From RPQJ01 sp963762315 (GTDB lineage: Bacteria > Pseudomonadota > Gammaproteobacteria > Steroidobacterales > Steroidobacteraceae), in the NCBI GenBank assembly GCA_963762315.1, contig CAVXKO010000004.1, positions 1,402,579-1,466,578 on the forward strand: a stretch of 64,000 bases of DNA, given 5' to 3'. The translations under genes and the position numbers were made by a program. Below the pieces are notes generated by a model, which worked only from the letters and a program-made list of their open reading frames with translations, was not told the origin of the DNA and ran no database searches. Numbering within the stretch: position 1 is the stretch's first letter; each line of letters starts with the position of its first letter. This document shows positions 10,640 to 20,551 of this stretch, in pieces.

Positions 10640-11567
10640 GCGCCGTGTGCGCGAACACCGAGCCGAGGATGATCGCGACGCCGAGGTAGAACGCGAGGCC
10701 GAGTTCCCGCTGCTCGCCGAGCAGCACGATCGCCAGCACGATCGCGTAGACCGGCTCGAGGCTCACGGCCAGTTGCGCGCTGAACGCGCTGAGGTGACGC
10801 AGAGCCAACAGCGACAGCGAGAACGGCAGCAGCGTGCAGCCGATCGAGAGGATCACCAGCAGGATGGCGTCCCGCGTCCCCGGGACCTGCGGCATTGCGC
10901 CGGACAGTCCCGGCGTTGCCACGGCGATCAGCGTCAGGAACGCCGCACCCGAAGCCAGTTCGAGACCGGTGACCGCAATGGGCTCGCCGAGCCGGACGTA
11001 GCGCTTGTTCAGCACCCCGAACAGCGCGACCAGGAACGCCGACAGGATGCCGATGGCGATCCCGACGCGCATGCCCTGCGGCGTGCCGCCGACGACGAGC
11101 ATCACGCCGGGAATGGCGACCACGCCGATCAACAGGTCCCGCGGATCAAAACGCGTGCGCAGGATCCACGGCTCGAGCACCGCGATGAACACGGGCGCTA
11201 CACCCATGCAGGTCGCGGCCACGGACGCGTTGGCGAGCTTGATCGAACCGTAGAAAGTCAGCCAGTGCACGGCCACGATCAAGCCGATGCCGGCGAAAAG
11301 CGCGATGGCGCGGCGGCCCATGCCTCGCAGTCCGCGCCAGAACGCCGGCATCATCGCAGCCGCGGCGACCACGATCACCATGCGCCACCAGACCAGATCG
11401 AAGGCCGGCAGGCTGATCAGCCGGCCGAGAATTGCCGTAAAGCCCCACAGGACGACGCAGAAGTGAATCTGCAGCAGGGCCCTGCGGTAGGCGGGCTCGT
11501 CCGTCAGAGTTCGACACCCTTGCCGCGCGAATAGCGGCGGATCAGTTCCAAAGCCGTCTCGTTGCAC
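10614..11567 (-). CDS. EamA/RhaT-type drug-metabolite transporter
   Basis: Inner-membrane carrier of the DMT superfamily with ten predicted helices in two EamA repeats. Helix 1 starts near LLQIHFCVVLWGFTAILG; the second repeat begins near GMRVGIAIGILSAFLVALFG, and the EPVYAIVLAIVLLGE motif typical of the family is present. The substrate is unknown. The start is uncertain: the given ATG lies 64 bases inside the preceding KAS III gene. The conserved part begins about residue 21, where only a CTG codon overlapping the upstream stop (CTGA) is available. Confidence 0.85.
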   Translation of the reverse strand: MQRDGFGTDPPLFARQGCRTLTDEPAYRRALLQIHFCVVLWGFTAILGRLISLPAFDLVWWRMVIVVAAAAMMPAFWRGLRGMGRRAIALFAGIGLIVAVHWLTFYGSIKLANASVAATCMGVAPVFIAVLEPWILRTRFDPRDLLIGVVAIPGVMLVVGGTPQGMRVGIAIGILSAFLVALFGVLNKRYVRLGEPIAVTGLELASGAAFLTLIAVATPGLSGAMPQVPGTRDAILLVILSIGCTLLPFSLSLLALRHLSAFSAQLAVSLEPVYAIVLAIVLLGEQRELGLAFYLGVAIILGSVFAHTALKLRTSAS

Positions 11568-12580
11568 GGCGGCAGTTCGACATCGCTGGTGCCCTTCGGC
11601 GTCACACGGTCACCCCAGCGCACGAGATGTGCGCACCACGTGAGGCCCGCGCCGAACGCGGGCATCAGCAGCAGGTTGCCCGGTTTCACGCGGCCTTCCT
11701 CGAGCGCCTCGACCAGCGCCACCGGGACGGTCGCCGCGGACATGTTGCCGTAGCGCTGCACGTTCACGAACACACGCTCGTTGGCGAGGCCGGCCCGCTT
11801 TGCCACGGCGTCGATGATGCGCTGGTTAGCCTGGTGCGGGATGACGAGGTCGATGTCGTCGGGCGTGAGGTGGCGCTTCTCCAGCACGTCGGCGCAGGCG
11901 CCCGACATGCCGAGCACGGCGCGCTTGAAGATCTCGGGGCCCTCGAAGATCCAGTTTGTCTGGCCGAGGATGCGGCCCTGGTTGGCGTACCGGCAGCCCA
12001 TGCCTTCGACCACCAGCGTGCCGCGGGCGTCGCTGTCGCAGCCGAGCTTCTCCGCGAGCAGGCCCTCTTCCTTGTCCGTCGCCTCGAGCACCACTGCCGC
12101 GCAGCCGTCGCCGAACAGCACCGCCACACCGCGATTCGTCCAGTCCATGTAGGCCGTGATGATCTCGCCGCCGACGACCACGGCGTTCTTCACGACGCCC
12201 GTGCGAATCAGCGCGGTGGCCGTGCTGAGCGCGTACAGGAAGCTGGTGCAGGCGGTATTGACGTCCATCGACGCCGCCTTCTTCGCGCCGATCTCGGCCT
12301 GCAGGCCGGAAGCCTGGTTCGGCACCTGGTCGTCGTAGCTGCAGCACCCGACGACGATCAGTTCGACGTCGGCGGCATCGAGCCCGGCGCAGGCGAGCGC
12401 ACGCATCGTGCTGACGTAGGCGAGGTCGCTGAGCGGCACATGGGAGATCCGCCGCTCCTTGATGCCGGTGCGGCTGGTGATCCACTCGTCGTTCGTGTCG
12501 AGGAACGTGGCGAGGTCGGCGTTCGTCAGGACGGCCGGCGGCATGCACTTGCCCCAGCCCGTGATGGCGGCGTAGGTCAC
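11504..12580 (-). CDS. 3-oxoacyl-ACP synthase III family protein (FabH-like)
   Basis: Thiolase-fold condensing enzyme that extends a short acyl-CoA primer with malonyl-ACP or acts in a related Claisen condensation. The 358 residues carry the full triad: C111 (NTACTSF), H249 (IPHQANQRII) and N279 (RYGNMSAAT). The N-terminal WITSRTGIKERRI is typical of KAS III. It is not beside fab genes, and its C-terminal tail beyond WGDRVTP is about 30 residues longer than housekeeping FabH. It is therefore more likely a FabH-like paralogue than the primary initiator. Confidence 0.88.
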   Translation of the reverse strand: MTYAAITGWGKCMPPAVLTNADLATFLDTNDEWITSRTGIKERRISHVPLSDLAYVSTMRALACAGLDAADVELIVVGCCSYDDQVPNQASGLQAEIGAKKAASMDVNTACTSFLYALSTATALIRTGVVKNAVVVGGEIITAYMDWTNRGVAVLFGDGCAAVVLEATDKEEGLLAEKLGCDSDARGTLVVEGMGCRYANQGRILGQTNWIFEGPEIFKRAVLGMSGACADVLEKRHLTPDDIDLVIPHQANQRIIDAVAKRAGLANERVFVNVQRYGNMSAATVPVALVEALEEGRVKPGNLLLMPAFGAGLTWCAHLVRWGDRVTPKGTSDVELPPCNETALELIRRYSRGKGVEL

Positions 12581-12611
12581 CGGTGGACCCCCGGGTGGTT
12601 TACGGAAGGGG

Positions 12612-13316
12612 CTACTCTACCAGCAGCGACCGCTCGAGGCTTGCCAGCTCGTAGGTGTAGTGCTTCGGCGCACCCACGTGCGCCTTGACGATGACGTGGT
12701 CGCCGTCGTCCGTGACCCAGTTGTCGTATTGCGGATGCCCGTCGACCGCGCTGCCGCCGAGGATGTACCGGTACCGCCGGCAGCGGAAAGTGCCCGCAGG
12801 CACCGTGACCTCCTCGCGCCCCAGGAATTCCAGCCCGAACTCGATCGGGAGCAGCATCGGTCCGGTCGCGCCGTTGAACGCGTACGAGCTCATGAAGAGA
12901 TTCGCAAAGTGCTGCCGGCGCGGCCCGGCCGGATCGAACATCGCGGTCATCAGCCCATCCGCGACGATGGCATGCGAGCCGAAGGCCCGGGCGCGCCTCG
13001 GCGTGGCGACACGCTGGCTCACACGGCCTTCCGCGGCGGTGAACACCTCGCCTTCGGCCTCGCGCTCCTCGAAGCGGAACCATCCCGACCCCACGAATCG
13101 GTCGGCCACCGTCAGTCGAATCGAGCAATCGCGCGGGTGCCAATCCGGACCCAGCGACCACGTCACGTCGCGCAGGACCTCGCCTTCCTCGATTTCGGAC
13201 TGCGCCCGCACGATGCGGCTGCCGTCGCGATGCATGGTGAAGGTGAACCACTCGCGGCCGCGCTCGCCTGCGGGGCCCGTGTAGAGGAGCCTGCCTCGGA
13301 TCGATCGATGCTGCAT
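12612..13316 (-). CDS. Conserved hypothetical protein, 234 residues
   Basis: Not recognised. The protein is soluble with no signal peptide, rich in charged residues and aromatic positions, and looks all-beta (alternating hydrophobic pattern, e.g. REWFTFTMHRDGSRIVRAQSEI and TFRCRRYRYIL). It ends 31 bases past the KAS III start on the same strand. Beta-barrel lipid-associated or DUF3108-like folds are possible, but no diagnostic motif was seen. Codon use matches its neighbours, so it is likely a native gene. Confidence 0.7.
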   Translation of the reverse strand: MQHRSIRGRLLYTGPAGERGREWFTFTMHRDGSRIVRAQSEIEEGEVLRDVTWSLGPDWHPRDCSIRLTVADRFVGSGWFRFEEREAEGEVFTAAEGRVSQRVATPRRARAFGSHAIVADGLMTAMFDPAGPRRQHFANLFMSSYAFNGATGPMLLPIEFGLEFLGREEVTVPAGTFRCRRYRYILGGSAVDGHPQYDNWVTDDGDHVIVKAHVGAPKHYTYELASLERSLLVE

Positions 13317-13406
13317 TGCCCCGTCTCCGGCCGCGCCCCCTGGGCGCCCTGCCTGCCCGGCAGCGTAGCGCGTTGGAGGTCCGGACGCACCCCGCCGCGC
13401 TCGCCA

Positions 13407-13462
13407 GGACGCCCGGGCCAGAACGCCCGGGCGAGAACGCTTGGGCCAGAACGCTTGGGTTT
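13407..13462. repeat. 14-bp tandem repeat, four copies
   Basis: Four successive copies of a 14-base unit of the form G(A/G)ACGC(CC/TT)GGG(C/T)(C/G/T)(A/T). It sits between two divergent genes and just upstream of a -35-like TTGACC. Copies 1-2 differ from 3-4 by CC to TT, so the array grew by duplication. No function is evident. Confidence 0.75.
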
Positions 13463-13491
13463 GACCCGCAGGATGCGACTCTGGCTATCAT
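13461..13491 (+). promoter_or_regulatory. Probable promoter for the SnoaL-like gene
   Basis: TTGACC (13461-13466) and TATCAT (13486-13491) separated by 19 bases, followed by a GAGGGGAGGA ribosome site and the ATG at 13514. The spacing is slightly long. Confidence 0.4.
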
Positions 13492-13513
13492 CCCTGACCC
13501 GAGGGGAGGAATC

Positions 13514-13996
13514 ATGCGTCGATTGGACTCGTGCATTGCGCTGCTGGTGGCGCTACTGGTGACCGGACCTGTGTTTGCCGCCGAAAAGGACAAGGCGGAG
13601 CGGGCCATTCGCGCCGGGGTCGATGAATGGCTCGTGGCCTTCAAGGCCGGCGACATCGACCACCTGATGACGATGTACATGCCCGATGCGATCGTGGCCC
13701 TGCATGGGCAGCCGGCGCTCAAGGGCAAGGATGCCATTCGGGCGTACTTCGCGCCCCGCATGGGCAAGAGCGACATCGACTTCAGGATCGAAATCGACTC
13801 GATCCACGTGCACGGCAAGACCGCAGATCTCCTGAGCCGCTACTGGCTCACCGCCAAACCGCGCGGTGAAGGTCCCGTATACCGCGATGCGGGGCGCTCC
13901 GTGGTGCTCTACAAGCGCGACGCGGACGGCCGCTGGAAGATCCGGCTCGACATGGACCAGGACACGCCGGACGTCCGCTTCGAGGACGCCAAGTGA
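13514..13996 (+). CDS. Secreted SnoaL/DUF4440-like protein
   Basis: A 160-residue protein with a clear Sec signal peptide (MRRLDSCIALLVALLVTGPVFA). The mature domain looks like an NTF2/SnoaL alpha+beta fold: helical VDEWLVAFKAGDIDHLMTMY, then PDAIVALHGQPALKGKDAIRAYF and strands ending WKIRLDMDQDTPD. Family members bind or isomerise small ligands, or are non-catalytic; no catalytic residue can be named here. The ATG at 13514 is fixed by the ribosome site GAGGGGAGGA. The stop overlaps the GTG start of the following membrane protein gene, so the two are coupled. Confidence 0.78.
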   Translation: MRRLDSCIALLVALLVTGPVFAAEKDKAERAIRAGVDEWLVAFKAGDIDHLMTMYMPDAIVALHGQPALKGKDAIRAYFAPRMGKSDIDFRIEIDSIHVHGKTADLLSRYWLTAKPRGEGPVYRDAGRSVVLYKRDADGRWKIRLDMDQDTPDVRFEDAK

Positions 13997-14661
13997 TCAG
14001 CGCGATCGACGTCTGGAAGTTCGTCCACATCCTGCTGTTCGTCTACTGGCTCGGCGCGGACCTCGGCGTGTTCCTGCTCGCGCTCGCTTCCAAGCGCAGC
14101 AACCTGTCGTTCGCCGAGCGCGCCCTTGCGCTCAAGATGGCCATGGTCATCGACGTCATGCCGCGACTCTCCTTCGCGCTGATGTTCCCGGTGGGCCTCG
14201 AACTTGCGGCGGCCAAGGGCTACGTCGAACCGTCGGCGCTCGCGCGAAGTGCGTCCTGGCTGATCTCGGCCGGGTGGGTGAGCATCGTCATCGGCATGAC
14301 GAAGCTCGAAGGCAAGCCGGTGGCGCACACGCTGGCCAAGGCCAATGCGGCACTGCACTGGGTGCTCCTCTTCGTCGTCGTCGGCATCGGCGCATCGTCG
14401 GTCCTGGGTCACGGCCCCTTCCCCGCCGGCTGGCTCGGCTGGAAGATCCTGCTGTTCGGGCTGATTTTTTTCTGCGGCATCATGATCGACCGCGAGTTCA
14501 AGCCGATGCTGCCGGCCTTCACACGGCTGGCGACCGAAGGCTCCCGGCCCGACATCGAGCGAGACATCACGCGAGCCGTGAACGGCGCCGTCGTCTGGGT
14601 GCTCGCGCTGTACGCCCTCGTGGCCGGCGTCGCGTTCCTCGGCACGGCGAAACCGTTCTAG
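13993..14661 (+). CDS. Integral membrane protein of unknown function
   Basis: A 222-residue protein with about six membrane helices (first near VWKFVHILLFVYWLGADLGVFLLALA, last near AVVWVLALYALVAGVAFLG). The start GTG overlaps the upstream stop (GTGA). Conserved-looking histidines in helix 1 (FVHILLF) and helix 4 (ALHWVLL) are reminiscent of CopD/DUF2269-like heme or metal membrane proteins. That resemblance is weak and no function is assigned. Confidence 0.72.
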   Translation: MISAIDVWKFVHILLFVYWLGADLGVFLLALASKRSNLSFAERALALKMAMVIDVMPRLSFALMFPVGLELAAAKGYVEPSALARSASWLISAGWVSIVIGMTKLEGKPVAHTLAKANAALHWVLLFVVVGIGASSVLGHGPFPAGWLGWKILLFGLIFFCGIMIDREFKPMLPAFTRLATEGSRPDIERDITRAVNGAVVWVLALYALVAGVAFLGTAKPF

Positions 14662-14731
14662 CGCCCGGCAGCGAATTCCTCGACACGCACGGGATTTCCG
14701 TTTCCACCTTCCCACGACTGGCACGCAATCC

Positions 14732-15535
14732 ATGCCTACCGCACGCATCAACAACCACTCGATGTACTACGAAGTCCTCGGCCAGGGAGAACCCGTGCTG
14801 TGCATGGGCGGCTGGGGCACGTTTGCCCACGACAACCACGGGCAACTCGCGCGCGGCCTGGCGGATCGCTACCAGGTCATCGTGTTCGATTACCGCGGCA
14901 TCTGCGATTCGGGCGACGACCTGAACGTGCCCTCGACGATGGAACTGCACGCGAACGACGCGATCGGCCTGCTCGATTACCTGCGTCTCAGCAAAGTGCA
15001 CCTGATGGGACTCGTCGGCATGGGCGCCTGCGTGTGCCAGGAGATCGCAATTCGCCGGCCGGACCTCGCCCGCAGCATGCTCAACATGGGCGCCTGGTGC
15101 GAAGTGGACGATTTCCTGCGCGACCAGCTCGAGATGTTCCGCTGGATCCACCGCGACCTCGGCTTCTTCGAATTCCAGAAGGCAGTGACGCTGCTGTCGT
15201 TCGACGCGGATTTCTACAACGCCAACAAGGAGCGCCTGCTCGGCCCGCAGGGCGGCTGGAAGGAACTCAACGGCCGCTACCAGGCGCACTCGCGGCTGAT
15301 CGACGCCTGCGTGGGCTTCGAGTCGAAGTCACGGCTGAAGAGCATCCGCTGCCCGTCGCTGATCATCCATGCGGGCAAGGACGTGGTGACGGCCCCGCGC
15401 AACACGATTCCCATCGAGAAGGGCATCCCTGGCGCGAAAGGCATCCTCTGGGAAGATCTCGCGCACGTCGTCGCCGGCAAAGAACAGAAGATCCGCTTCG
15501 CGAACACGCTGTTCGACTGGCTCGGCGCGAACTGA
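14732..15535 (+). CDS. Alpha/beta-hydrolase fold protein lacking the usual nucleophile
   Basis: A 267-residue alpha/beta hydrolase: oxyanion region CMGGWGTFAHDNH, strand VIVFDYRGICDSG, lid about residues 120-190. The acid D217 (IIHAGKDVVT) and histidine H245 (WEDLAHVVAG) stand at the expected places. The nucleophile elbow reads GLVGMGA, so position 96 is Gly (codon GGC) where Ser (AGC would be one base away) is expected. Either this is a non-hydrolytic member, or a base error or a true mutation removed the serine. It sits 70 bases after the membrane protein gene. Confidence 0.82.
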   Translation: MPTARINNHSMYYEVLGQGEPVLCMGGWGTFAHDNHGQLARGLADRYQVIVFDYRGICDSGDDLNVPSTMELHANDAIGLLDYLRLSKVHLMGLVGMGACVCQEIAIRRPDLARSMLNMGAWCEVDDFLRDQLEMFRWIHRDLGFFEFQKAVTLLSFDADFYNANKERLLGPQGGWKELNGRYQAHSRLIDACVGFESKSRLKSIRCPSLIIHAGKDVVTAPRNTIPIEKGIPGAKGILWEDLAHVVAGKEQKIRFANTLFDWLGAN

Positions 15536-15757
15536 CCCCGGCGACGGTCGTCGCCCCGCCCGCTCGACACGCGACATAACGCGGTCCGCCGACCGGGACG
15601 ACAGGCGCCGCGCACGAACTGCCGTGGCCGCGCGACGGCCCCCGTCTCCCGAACTGTGACGCGGCACAAGTTCGGGGAAAGAACCTTATCTACACTCCAG
15701 AGCGCAATGGCCGTCGAACCAGGCGAATCGGCCGGGCACCACGACAGGAGCGTTCCT

Positions 15758-17962
15758 TTGTCCGCACTACCAGTGCCCCCTTTTGCGCAATCGTCGCCAG
15801 CACTCGCTGCCAACCCGGGGGCTGCGCGCCCGCCGCGCGTCGAAATCGTTGCACTGACGGACGATGACGCGCTGCTCGAACAGATCGGCCAGGCGCTCGA
15901 CGGCGAGTCCACGATTCGACACGCCGACTCCGTCGATGCGGCCCGCGAATTCATCCGGCCATTGCGGCCCTGCGTGCTGCTGCTCGATGCGCGAGGCCAA
16001 CAGGACCTCGCAGCCACGGTCGATGTCCTGCAATCGCCTGACGGCACGTGCGTCGCCGTCGTGCTGGCGACGGCGAACGAGAGCGCGAACGTCTCGAACT
16101 CTCTCAGGGGATCGGCAACCTTCGCCATCCTGCCGATTCCGGTCGAACAAGGCCAGACGATGGCCGTTCTCGAAGGCGCACGCGAAGAAGCCCTGGCTCG
16201 ATTGACGCTGGCCACGCATCCCGTCACCGGGACGGCCGCATCCGCCGCTACTGCGGCACCGGCCGCACCCGCGGCACCGGCGGCACGGACGGCGCCCGCG
16301 ACGATCGCAACGCCGTCTCCTGCCCTGGCGACGGAGTCGCGCCGCAACGATGCTCCAGAGACGGGCCCGGCAACGGTCACCAAGACCGGCTCGGCCGCCT
16401 CGGCCGGCGGCTTCAACCGGCGCTCGTCGCGTCCCATCCTGGCCGGCCTTGCGTTCCTTGTGGTCGCCGCGATCTGCGTGGCGTGGTTCACCTTGCGCAC
16501 GCCGAGCCCGAGCGAGCACGCCCCCGCTGCCACGGGGACTGCGAAGCGGGTTGCCGAGCCCGACGTGCCGCATCCGCCGGCACCGAACGCAGCCGTGGTG
16601 CCTGCGGGCTCGAGCGACGAGCTGCTGGAAAAGGCGCACATCGCGCTCGGCGCCCGTCACTACACCGATCCAGAAGGCGACAATGCCCTCGCCTACTTCC
16701 GCGCCGTGCTCGCACAGGATCCCGCGAATGACGAAGCCCGGGAAGGCGTGCAGCGCATCGGCGCCCTGCTCGACGAGCGGCTGCAGTCGGAACTCGGGCA
16801 GCGAAAGTTCACCGATGCCGCGAGCACGCTCGCCAACCTGAGGTTGATCCGCCCGGACGATCCGGGACTGGCGCAGATCGACGCCAGGCTGGCCGAGATG
16901 CAGATTTCGGCAGCCATCGACGCCGGGAACATCGAGCGCGCAAGCCAGTTGCTTCTGCAGGCTTCGCAGCTCCGCACGCTGCCCGAGCCGGTCGCCGTGC
17001 GGTTGCGCAACGAGATCGGACGCCGGCAGGGAGACACGCGTGCGCAGGTGCTGGCGCAGCTCGTCACGACGCGAATCCGCGAAGGAAAACTGCTGGACCC
17101 GGCCACCGACAGCGCGAAGTTCCATCTCACGCAACTGCGCAATGTCCCGTCCGACCCGAGGGGACTGGCCGACGCCGCGACCGCGGAGCTGCAGGAGGCC
17201 TACTTGCTGAAGATTCGCGACGCCGCCGCACAGTCGGACCGCGAGGGCCTCGATCGCTGGCTGGCGGAAGCACGCGCCCTCGGCGTCAGCCCCACCCGGC
17301 TCGCCGACGCGATGCGCACCGCGCCGCCGACACCTGCAGTGCAGCCGACCATCCCTCAATCCGAGCGACTCGCGCAACTGGTGCAGGATCGCATCAGGGA
17401 CGGTCGCCTGCTCGAACCGTCTCGAGACAGCGCCGTTGCCTACCTCAATACGCTGCGTGTCGAGGATCCGTCCGGAAGCGCAGTCGCGGCAGGCACTCGC
17501 GCCTTGTCGAACGCGTTGCTCAACCGCGGGCGACAATCGCTGGCCGATCGGAATCTCGACGCAGCGCAGGCGGACGCCACCGCGGCCCGGCAGCTCGGCG
17601 TGAACACGGCGGAAGTGGATGACCTCGAGCGAGCGATCCGTGCTGCGCGCGCGGCCTCCACGACAAAGTCGTTGCCGCCGGTGGAGATCAAGCGCACCCG
17701 GTACGTGCCGCCCGAATATCCGGCGGATGCCCTGAAAAAAGGCATCCGTGGCGAGGTACGGGTGCGCATCACCGTCGGTGGCGACGGCAAGGTCAAGTCG
17801 GCGACGGTGGTGAATTCGAACCCGGCTGCCGTGTTCGACCGGGCCGCACTCGACGCGGTTCGACGGTGGCGTTTCGCGCCTCCTGCGGTCGACAACCCCG
17901 ACACCGAGGCGACGGTCATGACCAATATCGTCTTCCGACCCGACGAAACGCAAAGACCATGA
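15758..17962 (+). CDS. Receiver-like / TPR / TonB C-terminal membrane protein
   Basis: A 734-residue protein with an unusual domain order. Residues about 25-150 resemble a response-regulator receiver (strand VEIVALTDDDALLEQIGQAL, then VLLLDARGQQD in the phospho-Asp position). An Ala/Pro-rich linker follows, then one membrane helix (ILAGLAFLVVAAICVAWFTL, about residue 230). The periplasmic part has helical TPR-like repeats (about 300-640) and a C-terminal TonB domain (YPPEYP-like YVPPEYPADALKKGIRGEV). The TTG start is chosen because AGGAG lies 7 bases before it; a GTG at 15656 and an ATG at 15707 are alternatives. It is the first gene of a signalling operon and overlaps the kinase start (ATGA). 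Confidence 0.8.
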   Translation: MSALPVPPFAQSSPALAANPGAARPPRVEIVALTDDDALLEQIGQALDGESTIRHADSVDAAREFIRPLRPCVLLLDARGQQDLAATVDVLQSPDGTCVAVVLATANESANVSNSLRGSATFAILPIPVEQGQTMAVLEGAREEALARLTLATHPVTGTAASAATAAPAAPAAPAARTAPATIATPSPALATESRRNDAPETGPATVTKTGSAASAGGFNRRSSRPILAGLAFLVVAAICVAWFTLRTPSPSEHAPAATGTAKRVAEPDVPHPPAPNAAVVPAGSSDELLEKAHIALGARHYTDPEGDNALAYFRAVLAQDPANDEAREGVQRIGALLDERLQSELGQRKFTDAASTLANLRLIRPDDPGLAQIDARLAEMQISAAIDAGNIERASQLLLQASQLRTLPEPVAVRLRNEIGRRQGDTRAQVLAQLVTTRIREGKLLDPATDSAKFHLTQLRNVPSDPRGLADAATAELQEAYLLKIRDAAAQSDREGLDRWLAEARALGVSPTRLADAMRTAPPTPAVQPTIPQSERLAQLVQDRIRDGRLLEPSRDSAVAYLNTLRVEDPSGSAVAAGTRALSNALLNRGRQSLADRNLDAAQADATAARQLGVNTAEVDDLERAIRAARAASTTKSLPPVEIKRTRYVPPEYPADALKKGIRGEVRVRITVGGDGKVKSATVVNSNPAAVFDRAALDAVRRWRFAPPAVDNPDTEATVMTNIVFRPDETQRP

Positions 17963-20122
17963 GCAAGGCACATCGCCCGCCACCAGGCGAGCAAGGCACC
18001 CTGACCGGACGCATCTCCGGACGCCTGCGCGACCGGGCCGCGACGGTCGGCTTCATTGTCCTGCTCGTTGCATTCATCGGGCTGGTGCTGGTGCCGGGTT
18101 ACCGTCTCGCCAGCCAGCTTTCGGCCGACACTGCGGCGCTCAAGCTTGCCAGCGAGCATCGAGGCCAACCGGCGTCAATCGCCGGTTCCCTCACATCGAT
18201 CCGCGACCGGCTCGCGTCCGGCGTTTATGTCGGGCAGGCGGTCAAGGGCCTTCGCGTCTCCGTGCATGACTTCGATCGGGCACTGGCGCAGCTCGAACGA
18301 TCTGCGGCCGGCAATTCGGCCGAACTGCGCCAGATCGAGAACCTGTGGTCCGGTTACCGCAAGGCGCTGGAACCTGTCGCGGGATTCGAAGGCCTTCCCT
18401 ACCGTGACTCGGACTCGGCCGGCGCACAGCTCACTGACCTCGGGCGCCAGCTCCTGAAGGACACGCGCGGTGCCATCAAGGCCAGCCGCAGCAGCACCGA
18501 TCCGTTGAATGCCGCGTTGTCGTCAGTCAGCTCGCGGCTGCAGCAGCAGGTCGTCACGGCGTCCGCCACCCTGCGCACGCTGATGATCACCGGCGTCCTC
18601 TTCGCCTGCCTGCTGGTGGCGCTGCTCGCGTACTTTCAGTGGCTGAAGGCCCGCCACGAGCGGATGGCGGTCGAGGCGCAGAACCAGACGCGCGACATCC
18701 TGAGCACGGTCAAGGACGGGCTGTTCCTGATCGACGCCGACTTCCGCATCGGCAAGACGCATTCCGCCTCGCTGTCCGCTCTCTTCCGCCGCGACGACTT
18801 CAGCGACATGACGCTCGAGGAGCTGCTGCGCGGCACGGTGACCGAGAGGACGCTGGCCACGGCGACCAAGTACGTCAAGCTGCTCTGGGGCGAGCGCGCC
18901 AACGAAAACCTGATCCGAAGCATCAACCCGCTGGCGGAAGTCGAGGTCCATTTCGATCGCGGGGACGGCGGCCGCGACCTGCGATATCTCGAGTTCGATT
19001 TCCACCGCGTGAAGGGCGACCAGGGGGTGCACCACGTCCTGGTCTCCGTCAACGACGTGACATCCAGGGTCCTGATGGCTCGCGAGCTGAAGGAGTCCCA
19101 GGCCAATGCCGAGGCGCAGATGGACACGCTGCTCGGGCTGCTGCAGGTCGACCCGCAGCAACTGGTGTCGTTCCTCGACGACACGGGTGCGGCCCTTTCC
19201 CAGGTCAACAATGTCCTCAAGGTCCCGGCGCGCGACGACGGAGATTTTCGCGCCAAGATCGACCAGTTGTTCCGCGAAATGCACCGTATCAAGGGCGAGG
19301 CCGCGACGCTCGGCCTGGGTTCGGTCGAGGGCCGCGCGCACTCGTTCGAGGACCTGCTGAAGGAATTACGCGATCGCCCGCAGTTGTCCGGCAATGACTT
19401 CCTGCCGCTCGTCGTCAGCCTCGACGAGATCCTCGGCCACCTGCACTCGATCCGTGACCTGGTGGGCCGGGCCGACGCGCTGCGGTCGACGGCGCTGCTT
19501 ACGGCCGCACCGCGCGCACCCGTCGCGAGGCGTGGCCGTCAACGCGGCCGACCAGGACCTGGCGCCGCCGCTGGACGCGCTGGCCCAGCGCATTGCCGCG
19601 GATCTCGGCAAGAAGGTCCGGCTCGTCGCGTCGGGCCTCGACGCGGTGCCCGCCGAGATGCGCAGGACGGTGCGCGACGTCGCGATCCAGCTCGTGCGCA
19701 ACGCGGTGGTGCACGGCATCGAGGATGCCGCTGCACGGCGCGGAACCCACAAGGACGAGACCGGCGTGCTGCAGCTGCACTTCAAGTCCCGCGACCAGGG
19801 CTTCGAGCTGGTGTTCCAGGACGACGGGCGCGGCATCGTCGCCGAGCGGCTGCGTGAAACGGCGGTGCGCCGTGGCATCCTGAGCGCACGGGAGGCCGAG
19901 CAGCTCGACACGAAAGCGAGCCTGGCCATGATATTCAAGCCCGGCTTCTCGACCCACGACAGCGACACACGGGACGCCGGACGCGGCGTGGGGCTCGACT
20001 TCGTATTGAAAGCGGTTCAAGCGGTCGGCGGCAGGATCAATGTCGCCACCACGCCCGGCAACTACACCCGCTTTTCCATCCTGCTGCCGGCACCAGTCAG
20101 GCAACACGGCGCCGTCGCCTGA
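17959..20122 (+). CDS. Membrane CheA-like histidine kinase with PAS and Hpt domains (one frameshift)
   Basis: About 720 residues: helix 1 (31-49), periplasmic or coiled sensor region, helix 2 (208-227), PAS-like domain (about 245-370) and an Hpt domain with the phosphorylatable H442 (REMHRIKGEAATLG). An HATPase follows, with N box QLVRNAVVHGIE, G1 DDGRGI and G2 GRGVGLDFV. There is no CheW domain and no classical DHp H-box, so autophosphorylation of the Hpt in CheA style is expected. A one-base excess at about 19500-19540 divides Hpt from the ATPase. The start codon overlaps the preceding stop. Confidence 0.85.
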
Positions 20123-20148
20123 CGCCCGCCCCCTCTGGAAGCCCTCCG

Positions 20149-20544
20149 ATGGCAGCCACAGCACGTTCGCTCTCGAGGCCACTCCGGTTGCTCATCGTCG
20201 ATGACTCCAACGTAATCCGCCGGCGAATCGAGCGCTGCCAGCAGATCGCCGACCTGCAGGTCGTCGGCCAGGCGTCGAACGGCGTCGAGGCGGTCGAAGT
20301 CTTCCAACGGACCGACCCGGACATCGTCACGATGGACATCACGATGCCCCGGATGGACGGCATCGAGTGCGTCGAGCGGCTGGTCGCGATCAAGCCGGAC
20401 ATCCTGATCCTGGTCGTCTCCGCGCTGGCCGACAAGGCGACCGCCGTGGAAGCCATGGAGCGAGGCGCCAATGGCTTCCTGAGCAAACCCTTCTCGGACC
20501 GTCAGCTGAACGAAGCGCTGGAAGAACTGATCGCGGGCGCCTGA
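20149..20544 (+). CDS. Single-domain response regulator (CheY-like)
   Basis: A 131-residue stand-alone receiver. The acidic pair D18/D19, phospho-acceptor D63 (DIVTMDITMPRMDG), S90 in place of the switch Thr, and K112 (LSKPF) are all present. There is no output domain, so it acts by protein contact or as a phosphate sink. It lies 26 bases after the kinase and 7 bases before the CheX-like gene, and is the natural partner of both. Confidence 0.93.
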   Translation: MAATARSLSRPLRLLIVDDSNVIRRRIERCQQIADLQVVGQASNGVEAVEVFQRTDPDIVTMDITMPRMDGIECVERLVAIKPDILILVVSALADKATAVEAMERGANGFLSKPFSDRQLNEALEELIAGA

Positions 20545-20551
20545 GACACCC

